Below are positions 1-5,955 of a DNA stretch of 5,974 bases, in pieces (the first letter of the stretch is position 1; every line of letters starts with the position of its first letter). The notes beneath the pieces were generated by a model. That model worked only from the letters and a program-made list of their open reading frames with translations. It was not told the DNA's origin and did no database searches. A program made the translations under genes and the position numbers. Source of the stretch: a candidate division LCP-89 bacterium (GTDB lineage: Bacteria; Electryoneota; B3-LCP); assembly GCA_025774735.1 (NCBI GenBank), contig JALGZU010000208.1, positions 1 through 5,974 on the forward strand. Reading direction: 5' to 3'.

Positions 1-1284
1 GGATGCGGCGATGTTGGGTTGAAGCTGGTCGCCGATGTCAAGAGTGGCGTAAGCGTAGCTACCGTCGTCCGGGATCAGGATGGGCGGATCGGATGAGACC
101 GAGAATTCGGGCCAGCTCATCTCTTCGGCCATGAAGTAGGTAATGTTGCCGTCATATGCGTTGCCCGTATTGGTGTCCTCGCCACGCATGAAAACGCTGT
201 TGGCCACCCCCTGAGTCAGAAATGAAGCCCCGTCCGTAAGGTCGACCACGATATTCGTGAGGGGATAGGGGAGCAACGCGAGGGGCGTACGGTACCAGTT
301 GAAGAAATCCTTCGACCATAACGGGCTGGCGTAATTGCCCACGCCGAAGCGATAGAGCAGGGCATAACGGTCATCGTGCGTCACCTGGAAACGGGCGATG
401 AAGGTGGGGACGTGACCGATCAGATCGTCGGTGTAGTAGGCGTAACCAAAGCAGGTTGTATCGTTCAACAGAGCTTCGTATGACATCCAGCCGTAGCCGT
501 TGTCTCCCCAGGCTGTGCTCCAGGAGTTGGCAAACTTGAACGCTCCGATCCCGTCGGCGGTGACGAGGTCGTCGTCGAAACCGCACAGGGTGATGGCGTG
601 ACCGCCGCGGTTTTCGCCGTACACTTCACTCACGCAGTAGGTGTAGTTGAAATTCTGGATATTGTCGAAATTGGACCAGACGTGGATGCCGGTGATGGCG
701 ACATGGCCGTTCAGCAGATGATTTTTGAGGTCGTTCAAGCCACTACTGAACATGTCGATGTAATAACTCTGGTCGCTGCGGAAATTCATGGCGTTAAAAT
801 AGTCGTTTTCATCCGGCCAGGTGGTGAAGTCGAGTTGATCGTAGGGCATGTCGAGGAGGCTGGCGCAGCCGAAGTCGCAGAGGAGTTTCAGGACGTCTTC
901 GACGTAGGAACCCCCGTTCATGCCACCGTTGACCTGGTTGAAGATGAAGGCGGGGCTGAACTGGTTTTCGGGCAGGGTGACGTCCCAGCCGCGTTCTTCC
1001 CATTCCTGGTAGGTTTTGAAATAATAACCACCGGCCCAGGCAGCGCAGGAGCCCTGCGAACCCTGGTAACCGATGGGAGGCAGGTTGGCGGAATGATCGC
1101 AAGAGGCATCGTATCCGTCCGTCAGTTTTACCGCCGGCGACGGTAGTATCCAGGCCGGCATCGTCTCCAAAACCAGCAGACCGGTGGCGTACTCTTGCGC
1201 CGAGACCGGCGCTGAAATGAGGAAAATCAAAACGATGCAGTTGTAGGCTCTGAAGCTGATTGAGTTCTTCATTCTTCCCTTCAT
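1..1284 (-). CDS. Secreted papain-like (C1A) cysteine peptidase, C-terminus beyond window
   Basis: This is a 428-codon open frame that runs without a stop to the window edge, so the protein is partial. Residues 1-29 form a signal peptide with a cleavage site after PVSA, before QEY. The catalytic domain spans about residues 60-290 and carries the full papain set: Gln74 (oxyanion hole) and Cys80 in QGSQGSCAAWA, His229 in GGHAITLCGF, and Asn253 in FANSWSTAWGDNGYGWM. It should cut peptide bonds outside the cytoplasm. Only about 40 residues separate the signal peptide from Gln74, so there is no room for the classical inhibitory propeptide. The Cys three residues before the nucleophile in papain is Gln77 here, and the Trp after the nucleophile is Ala81. 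Residues 290-428 look beta-rich and may be an accessory domain; a T9SS tail like its neighbours' may follow off-window. The start at 1284 has AAGGGGA 8 nt upstream; Met5 (1272) is a possible alternative. The family call is secure; the substrate is unknown. Confidence 0.9.
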   Translation of the reverse strand, partial: MKGRMKNSISFRAYNCIVLIFLISAPVSAQEYATGLLVLETMPAWILPSPAVKLTDGYDASCDHSANLPPIGYQGSQGSCAAWAGGYYFKTYQEWEERGWDVTLPENQFSPAFIFNQVNGGMNGGSYVEDVLKLLCDFGCASLLDMPYDQLDFTTWPDENDYFNAMNFRSDQSYYIDMFSSGLNDLKNHLLNGHVAITGIHVWSNFDNIQNFNYTYCVSEVYGENRGGHAITLCGFDDDLVTADGIGAFKFANSWSTAWGDNGYGWMSYEALLNDTTCFGYAYYTDDLIGHVPTFIARFQVTHDDRYALLYRFGVGNYASPLWSKDFFNWYRTPLALLPYPLTNIVVDLTDGASFLTQGVANSVFMRGEDTNTGNAYDGNITYFMAEEMSWPEFSVSSDPPILIPDDGSYAYATLDIGDQLQPNIAAS

Positions 1285-1290
1285 AATGTC

Positions 1291-1298
1291 TTCCCCTT
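1291..1298 (-). promoter_or_regulatory. Ribosome binding site of the C1A peptidase
   Basis: On the minus strand AAGGGGAA lies about 7-8 nt before the ATG at 1284. It is an imperfect Shine-Dalgarno match. It favours this start over the in-frame ATG at 1272, which has AAGGGA too close upstream. Confidence 0.5.
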
Positions 1299-1319
1299 AA
1301 GAAAATCGTCGAATAGTGT

Positions 1320-1349
1320 AAAATATACCGCCTTTTTCCTCCGAAACAA
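1320..1349 (-). promoter_or_regulatory. Putative promoter of the C1A peptidase gene
   Basis: On the minus strand TTGTTT (1344-1349) is followed after 16 nt by TATATT (1322-1327). The -10 box is identical to those of the other promoters in the window, but the -35 matches TTGACA at only three positions. It sits immediately downstream of the preceding gene's terminator, where a new promoter would be needed. The predicted leader is about 30 nt. It also fits a Bacteroidota-like TTG-N19-TAnnTTT pattern. Confidence 0.4.
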
Positions 1350-1351
1350 GC

Positions 1352-1383
1352 AAAAGGGGCGACCGTCACAGGCCGCCCCTTTT
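1352..1383 (-). terminator. Rho-independent terminator of the beta-helix gene
   Basis: Minus-strand RNA can form a 13-bp stem, AAAAGGGGCGGCC paired with GGTCGCCCCTTTT, around a 6-nt TGTGAC loop. The stem has one G-U wobble and ends in a short U run. In plus-strand RNA the wobble position becomes an A-C mismatch, so the element favours minus-strand transcripts. It lies 26 nt after the stop codon of the beta-helix gene, and the next promoter starts right after it. Confidence 0.75.
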
Positions 1384-1409
1384 CTGGGTGAAACTGCGGT
1401 GCTTTTTTC

Positions 1410-3146
1410 CTACTTCAGCAGTACCATCTTGCCGGAAGCCGTGAATTGACCGGCGTTTAAGCGGTAGAGGTAGATGCCGGAAGTCAGGTGTGAAGCATCC
1501 CAGGTAACAGTATGAACACTGGCCTCACGCATACCGTTTACCAATTCCGTAACAGCTCTGCCCTGCAGATCATATACGGTGAGCTTCACGTGTGAAGCCT
1601 TCGGCAGCGAGAAGCTGATAGTCGTGATGGGATTGAAGGGATTGGGGTAATTCGGTTGCAAGTAGAATTCATTAATCTGGCTCGGTTGTGGGTAGTTTCC
1701 AACCCAAACAGTTTGGTCAAAGTAGAAAGCGCCGATATCGGCTATCGTGCTGTCCGGATCCAAAGGGCTATTCGGGTCACCAGCATCAATGCAGGGTGAT
1801 TCAGCCTGTAAGTGGTAATCGCCGATCACAGGATCGACGAACAGCGGATCCTCGTAGATGTTATAATATAGATCACAGGAGTCACCGTTGGCGTTGACTG
1901 TTATAATTTCTCCCAAACCAGCAGGAATACTGCCGAGAGCAAGGAAATTTCCTGCTATATTGTTGAAAAAATCACTATATGTGATTTCAACACTATAATA
2001 ACTGATAAAATATACACCACCCCACGTGTTACCTTCTAAAATGATGTTTTTCAGTGTCAAATCAGATAGACTAATATAAATTCCGCCGCCATATCCTTCC
2101 GCAATATTGCCGTGCAAAGTACAATGGTTAATGGTAACGGTTGAACCTTGGCAGTTTAATCCGCCGCCACGACCACCTAAACTCGGATATAGAGCTGAAT
2201 TACCGCACACAGTCGTATAATTTATGTCTAATGTTGTGCTATTACAATAGATTCCTCCACCCCAGGTTTCGGAAACGTTGTTTTGTATAGTACAATAACT
2301 GATTGCGCTTGAGCCACTCTGTAAACATATTCCACCACCAAATCCGCCAAACCCAGCGGAGCGAATCGCCATATTTTCACTAATAGTACAATGACTCATT
2401 GACAGATAACCATATAGCCAGCAATAAATTCCACCGCCAGATCCAGCCGTATTCTCACTGATAGTACAGTTCATGAAGGGTGGAACGCCACCGGTGCAGA
2501 AAACTCCACCGCCGAGGCTATCTGCAATATTTTCAGTGATATGGCAGTCAGTGAAAGCAGATGACCCAAGATTACAGGTATTCAAGTAAATACCTCCTCC
2601 AGTTTTTGCTGAATTCTCACTGATGGTGCATGAATTGATATTTATGTATGAACAAAAACAGTAGATTCCTCCACCATTGGTCGCAGAATTCTTCTGGATC
2701 GTACAGGAGCTGATTTCCAGGATAGTACCCCAGCAGTAAATCGCACCCCCGTGACAATCGGGTTCCTGTCCTGTAGCGCGTCCGAATTGTATTGTACAGA
2801 ATGATAAATAGCCGGAATTAGGGGTTGAAGGAAAACGGATGCCTTTCCATCCTTCGACCGTATCAGCTGCAGTGAATAAGACGGAATCACTTTGGGTTCC
2901 CACAGCTTCTAAGACGCCGTTTACGGTCAGCTTGTAATATCCCTGAAAGATTATCTCTACGCCCGCTTCGATCGCTAACTCTTCCTCCGATGGTACGGTA
3001 ATATCCCCTTCGATGAGATAAGGAGAACCTGCAGCGCCCCATACTCCCGATACGTCTCCACCTGGAATGACAGTCTGACCGAATACAATGGTCGATGTCA
3101 TCATTGCTCCAATCACCATAGCAGTTAATAAGGCTTTCTTGAACAT
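1410..3146 (-). CDS. Secreted cysteine-rich parallel beta-helix protein with T9SS sorting domain
   Basis: 578 residues. Residues 1-23 are a signal peptide ending VFG before QT. Residues 24-110 open the fold (EGDITVPSEEELAIEAGVEI, a start often seen in right-handed beta-helix proteins). Residues about 112-395 hold roughly ten imperfect rungs of 25-34 residues with the pattern CTISENxAxxxGGGIYC, resembling polymorphic outer-membrane-protein and pectate-lyase-like repeats. Residues 432-476 hold the closing motif DPLFVDPVIGDYHL...SPCIDAGDP...DIGAFYF. Residues 498-578 are a T9SS type A sorting domain: NYPNPFNP, a VYDLQGRAV strand, SGIYLYRL and terminal GKMVLLK. T9SS family members cross the outer membrane and are anchored or released. 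The protein has 21 cysteines, mostly at two recurring rung positions. No catalytic residues of pectate lyases are recognisable, so a structural, adhesive or glycan-binding role is inferred, not shown. The start is fixed by a strong RBS. It appears monocistronic. Confidence 0.88.
   Translation of the reverse strand: MFKKALLTAMVIGAMMTSTIVFGQTVIPGGDVSGVWGAAGSPYLIEGDITVPSEEELAIEAGVEIIFQGYYKLTVNGVLEAVGTQSDSVLFTAADTVEGWKGIRFPSTPNSGYLSFCTIQFGRATGQEPDCHGGAIYCWGTILEISSCTIQKNSATNGGGIYCFCSYININSCTISENSAKTGGGIYLNTCNLGSSAFTDCHITENIADSLGGGVFCTGGVPPFMNCTISENTAGSGGGIYCWLYGYLSMSHCTISENMAIRSAGFGGFGGGICLQSGSSAISYCTIQNNVSETWGGGIYCNSTTLDINYTTVCGNSALYPSLGGRGGGLNCQGSTVTINHCTLHGNIAEGYGGGIYISLSDLTLKNIILEGNTWGGVYFISYYSVEITYSDFFNNIAGNFLALGSIPAGLGEIITVNANGDSCDLYYNIYEDPLFVDPVIGDYHLQAESPCIDAGDPNSPLDPDSTIADIGAFYFDQTVWVGNYPQPSQINEFYLQPNYPNPFNPITTISFSLPKASHVKLTVYDLQGRAVTELVNGMREASVHTVTWDASHLTSGIYLYRLNAGQFTASGKMVLLK
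1962..2813 (-). repeat. Beta-helix rung-coding repeat array
   Basis: This stretch encodes about ten imperfect rungs, each built on CTIxxNxA followed by GGGIYC-like turns. Recurring DNA words include the complement of GATAGTACA and of CCACCGCC. The copies are diverged rather than identical. Base composition is visibly AT-richer than the flanking genes: 20 of 60 bases are G or C at 1981-2040 and 24 of 60 at 2221-2280. Confidence 0.75.
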
Positions 3147-3151
3147 TTTCG

Positions 3152-3159
3152 CCTCCTTT
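3152..3159 (-). promoter_or_regulatory. Strong Shine-Dalgarno of the beta-helix gene
   Basis: Minus-strand AAAGGAGG lies 5 nt before the ATG at 3146. It is a near-perfect match to the anti-Shine-Dalgarno sequence and decides this start. Such a strong site is atypical of Bacteroidota, where Shine-Dalgarno sequences are usually weak or absent. Confidence 0.85.
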
Positions 3160-3217
3160 TTAACTACCCTATCAGGTCGATTAGCAGCGAAATCGGAAGG
3201 AATTCAGGTCTAAAGTA

Positions 3218-3246
3218 AATATATACAATAAAAATCGAAATGTCAA
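3218..3246 (-). promoter_or_regulatory. Sigma70-type promoter of the beta-helix gene
   Basis: A perfect -35 TTGACA (3241-3246) and a -10 TATATT (3218-3223) are separated by 17 nt on the minus strand. Transcription should begin near 3211, giving a leader of about 65 nt. The promoter lies between the upstream gene's terminator and this gene, so the gene is probably transcribed alone. Confidence 0.7.
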
Positions 3247-3285
3247 GGGGGTGAAAAAGATTGCGTATTAAGCTCGACTTAGAGC

Positions 3286-3311
3286 AAAAATGGCGGACTT
3301 CAAAGCCCGCC
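3286..3311 (-). terminator. Rho-independent terminator of the LVIVD propeller gene
   Basis: Minus-strand RNA forms GGCGGGC, loop UUUGAA, GUCCGCC, then AUUUUU. The 7-bp GC-rich stem contains one G-U wobble that would be an A-C mismatch in plus-strand RNA. It lies 28 nt after the stop codon of the propeller gene. Confidence 0.8.
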
Positions 3312-3339
3312 TTAACGGAATTTCTCTTTTAAAGTTGAT

Positions 3340-5633
3340 TTACTTCATCAAAACCATCTTCCCGCTAGCGTTAAACTCATCGGCGGTAAGCTGGTAGATA
3401 TACACGCCGGAAGCCAAACTTGAGCCATCGAAAGTGATCTGGTGGGTACCCGCAGGGAAAACTCCCGGATCCGACAATTGCACCATCCGCCCGGCGGTAT
3501 CGAATATTTCCAGTGACACCCGGGCTGATGCGGGGAGATCAAAGCTGATGGTCGTATTCGGATTGAACGGATTGGGGTGACAGGTCACCTCGAAAACCTC
3601 TGGCAGCGGAGTCAAACTGCCGGCCTTTCCCAATCCCAGCGCGTCGTGCGTATAGATGTGAAAACCGTATTTATCGCACAGAAAAATGCGGCCCTCGTTT
3701 ACAGAAACTCCCTGGGCGAATCCCTGTACTTCAAGGACCTCAGTAATGACGGGATTATAGATATCTGATACGTTGATAACAACCAGCGCCGTTGAATCGG
3801 CGACGTAAAGCGAATCGCCAACCAGCTCGAAATCCATAGTATATCCAGGCGTTTCCAGGGATGAGATTATCGTAGGATTATATGGGTTGTTGACATCGAG
3901 AATGACCAGGCCGCTCGATTGATCTGCGACGTAGGCGATGTTATCCCGGACGACCACATCGTATCCCCCGTCGCCCGTCTGGCGTGAACCGATCAGGGTC
4001 GGCGCTGACGGCGAACTGATGTCGATTACCCCCAGGCCATCCGCGTAGGCGATGAAGGCCAGCGTATCGACGATGTCCACGGCGCGGGTGCTGACGCCGA
4101 GGTTGATAAAACCGAGTGACTGTGGATTGTAAACATTCGATACATCAAGGATCCGCAACCAGCCGGGGGGTGAGGGTGGTACACCGTGCCCGACGACACC
4201 GACCAGGTTGTCCCATTTGTCTATACCGCTGTAGGTGGCGATGCCGTCGTTGAACGTCGATACTACTTGGGGATTACCGGGATCGGTAACGTCGAATACT
4301 TTCAGCGAGATCCAGCCTCCGTTGACGTAGGCGTAGCCGTTTTCGTAAAGGACACTGCTGGCCGATAGGTTCAGGAAGAGTTGTTCCTGGCCGCCGACAA
4401 TGACGGGGTTGGCGAGATCGGAAACGTCCACCACGAGCAGGCCGTCGGTGCTGGAAGCGACGTAAGCATGATCTCCGTACCCCACCGCTTTTCTCACCCA
4501 GTCGGGCGGATCGAAGAAACCGACCGGAAAAGGATCGGTCAGATCGGTAAGGTCGAATACACAAGCCTCATTACGGGTCACCTGTAACAGACGATCAGGC
4601 GAGATGTTGTAGGCGTAACCGCCTCCAGAAGAACACCTCGTCGACCAGCGGGCCAGAGTGCCGGGCAGCCAGGCGCCGCCCCAGCCTCCATTGCGCGAAG
4701 GATTCGCCGGATCGCTGACGTCCCAGACGCCGAAACCGCCCTGTGTGGCCGCAAAAAACAGGGTATCTCCTTCCAGAAACAGACCATTATCCGGGAAAGG
4801 ATCCACGCCGAATGCGGTGGGTTGTGCCAGGACCTCGAAACTCGGAGGATTTGAGATATCAATGACGGCGAAGCCGCCGCTGTTGATCATGGTCTGGCGG
4901 TAGACTGCGTAGGCATGGGTGTCGTTGCAAACGACGTCTTGGAAGCCTTTCTGATCCAGGGTGATCGTATCCAGAAGGCGCGGCGCGGTTGGATCGCTGA
5001 GGTCGTAGAATAGAACTCCCGTAGTGCCCGAAGCGATCGACAGGAGGCTGTCTGAGGTCGCGGCGAGTGAATAGCGGCTGCCGCTGATGGTGGTTTGTGA
5101 GATCATCTGGATGTTGGATGGAGTGGAAATATCGAGGATGATCAAACCGCTATACTGACCGATCACACAGAGCAATTCTCCCAGAACGTCCATGTCGTTG
5201 ATGGTTTCGGTGGAGGTGTATTCTCCGACGAGTTCGAAGTTAAGCGGATCGGCCGTGTCGTAGATTTTGACGCCCTGCCCGACGACCGAAACAAACAGCC
5301 GGTCTTCGTCAGAGTCCAATCGATAGGCAGTACCCCCTTCGTACGAGTCTGAGGCAACCTGGATCGGATTTTCCGGATCGCTGACATCCAGGACCTTCAA
5401 ATTGCCGGAGTAGTACTGCCCTCCATCTGCGATCCAGAGGTAACCGTTGTGGTAGCGAACGTCGTAGAAATCTCCAGCGAAGACGGCCGAACCCTGGTAA
5501 AACAGGTCATCGGTATGACGCTGATTTTCGAGAGGTTGAGATTTTCGAGAGGTTGACTCTGCGTCTGTCCGGTCGAGATTGCAGCGGAGAAAACCAACAA
5601 CAGAGCCATTTGACGAAAAGTCAATAATCCCAT
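3340..5633 (-). CDS. Secreted LVIVD-repeat double beta-propeller with T9SS tail, frameshifted after the signal peptide
   Basis: As sequenced, translation from 5633 gives only a 78-residue product (to 5397), because a 17-bp tandem duplication (5523-5556) shifts frame after residue 31. Removing one copy yields a continuous 758-residue protein, joining SQPLEN to QRHTDD. Numbering below follows that restored form. Residues 1-22 are a signal peptide (MGLLTFRQMALLLVFSAAIS, then TG before QTQ). Residues about 40-665 carry 13 clear LVIVD repeats, such as LKVLDVSDPENPIQV and LVILDVNNPYNPTII, about 41-56 residues apart, plus a degenerate fourteenth; this suggests two seven-bladed propellers. Residues 679-758 are a T9SS type A sorting domain (HPNPFNPNTT, EIFDTAGRMV, SGVYIYQL, terminal GKMVLMK). 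No enzyme motif is visible; a surface binding or scaffold role is inferred. The start at 5633 is supported by a GTGAGG site 7 nt upstream and a promoter just before it. The body frame happens to stay open to an ATG at 5700, but that ATG lies in the promoter and gives no signal peptide. Confidence 0.85.
3721..5500 (-). repeat. LVIVD repeat array, 13 clear blades and one degenerate
   Basis: Each unit contains a strand of the type LxVxDVSDPxNPxxV. In the 758-residue restored numbering the units start near residues 73, 116, 158, 201, 249, 295, 351, 393, 438, 487, 528, 570, 611 and 652 (degenerate). The spacing is mostly 41-49 residues. Fourteen units fit two seven-bladed beta-propellers. The blades are diverged in sequence, so this is an old protein repeat rather than a DNA-level amplification. 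Confidence 0.8.
5523..5556 (-). repeat. Exact 17-bp tandem duplication causing a frameshift
   Basis: The plus-strand unit GATTTTCGAGAGGTTGA occurs twice head to tail (5523-5539 and 5540-5556) with no mismatch. Seventeen is not a multiple of three, so the extra copy shifts frame. With a single copy, the signal peptide beginning at 5633 reads directly into the propeller body. Confidence 0.95.
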
Positions 5634-5640
5634 ATCTATT

Positions 5641-5646
5641 CCTCAC
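5641..5646 (-). promoter_or_regulatory. Ribosome binding site deciding the propeller start
   Basis: Minus-strand GTGAGG lies 7 nt before the ATG at 5633, the start that opens a good signal peptide. The ATG at 5700 lies upstream of the likely transcription start and would not be on the mRNA. Confidence 0.65.
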
Positions 5647-5667
5647 TTCCAAGCAGGTATATGCAAT

Positions 5668-5696
5668 AATATAAGCAATAATTCTGAATAAGTCAA
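5668..5696 (-). promoter_or_regulatory. Sigma70-type promoter of the LVIVD propeller gene
   Basis: A -35 TTGACT (5691-5696) and a -10 TATATT (5668-5673) are separated by 17 nt on the minus strand. Transcription should start near 5661, leaving a leader of about 28 nt before the ATG at 5633. Its architecture matches the beta-helix promoter at 3218-3246 and the forward promoter at 5927-5955. Confidence 0.7.
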
Positions 5697-5830
5697 GCAA
5701 ATCTTTTCGTCACAAATGAATATTTCACTTCCAGCGCGAGCGTCACGTCAGCCCGATAGGAAAAAACAATGTTCACTTCGTCACCCCCGGGATAGTTGAC
5801 AACTAATGCAATCTGCGGCGAACCCGGCAT
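5693..5830 (-). other. Possible small ORF or coding remnant (45 aa)
   Basis: A minus-strand frame from ATG at 5830 to TGA at 5693-5695 encodes 45 residues with a beta-strand-like pattern (IALVVNYPGGDEVNIVF, then VTLALEVKYSFVTKRFA). The frame stays open upstream without a stop to about 5913. There is no Shine-Dalgarno before the ATG, and the stop overlaps the -35 box of the propeller promoter. It could be the C-terminal remnant of an older gene or a chance open frame. I do not recognise it. Confidence 0.2.
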
Positions 5831-5926
5831 GGAGCAGGCTGATTTGATTGAAACTTTCAGGGGAATCAAGAATTTAATATAATGATAGGGATGCTCTTGC
5901 CTCCGAGTTAAGATTCAGGAAAAAAC
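5697..5926. other. Divergent intergenic region between two outward-facing promoters
   Basis: This is about 230 bp between the leftward promoter at 5668-5696 and the rightward promoter at 5927-5955. Besides the doubtful 45-residue frame, I see the hexamer CGTCAC three times on the plus strand (5708, 5741 and 5779), which could be regulator sites or chance. No RNA gene or clear palindromic operator is visible. Confidence 0.5.
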
Positions 5927-5955
5927 TTGACTTTCGGGGAAGTTCATCGTATATT
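5927..5955 (+). promoter_or_regulatory. Sigma70-type promoter facing right, out of the window
   Basis: TTGACT (5927-5932) and TATATT (5950-5955) are separated by 17 nt on the plus strand, and an A-rich tract (5920-5925) precedes the -35. Transcription would begin near 5962. No start codon with an open frame fits in the remaining bases, so the gene it drives must lie beyond the right edge. Confidence 0.65.

Noticed and set aside
598..1146. Plus-strand 182-residue open frame
   Set aside because: It is antisense to the C1A peptidase catalytic domain, whose motifs are all present on the minus strand; it has no RBS and its composition mirrors the real gene.
809..1369. Minus-strand 186-residue open frame overlapping the peptidase
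   Set aside because: It is an Arg-rich out-of-frame reading of the peptidase gene and starts within the terminator region upstream.
1962..2813. Rung repeats as a CRISPR array or DNA satellite
   Set aside because: The repeats are diverged, vary in length, lie in one continuous coding frame and encode a known type of protein solenoid.
5523..5556. Programmed ribosomal frameshifting joining the signal peptide to the propeller body
   Set aside because: No slippery heptamer with a downstream structure is seen, and the exact 17-bp duplication fully explains the frame change.
5634..5700. ATG at 5700 as start of the propeller gene, giving a 786-residue protein
   Set aside because: It overlaps the -35/-10 promoter elements, lies upstream of the probable transcription start, has no good RBS and yields no signal peptide for a T9SS-tailed protein. 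The frame is open there by chance.
5796..5824. Plus-strand TTGACA at 5796-5801 as another promoter
   Set aside because: No -10-like hexamer lies 16-18 nt downstream; the sequence there is GC-rich (CGAACC).
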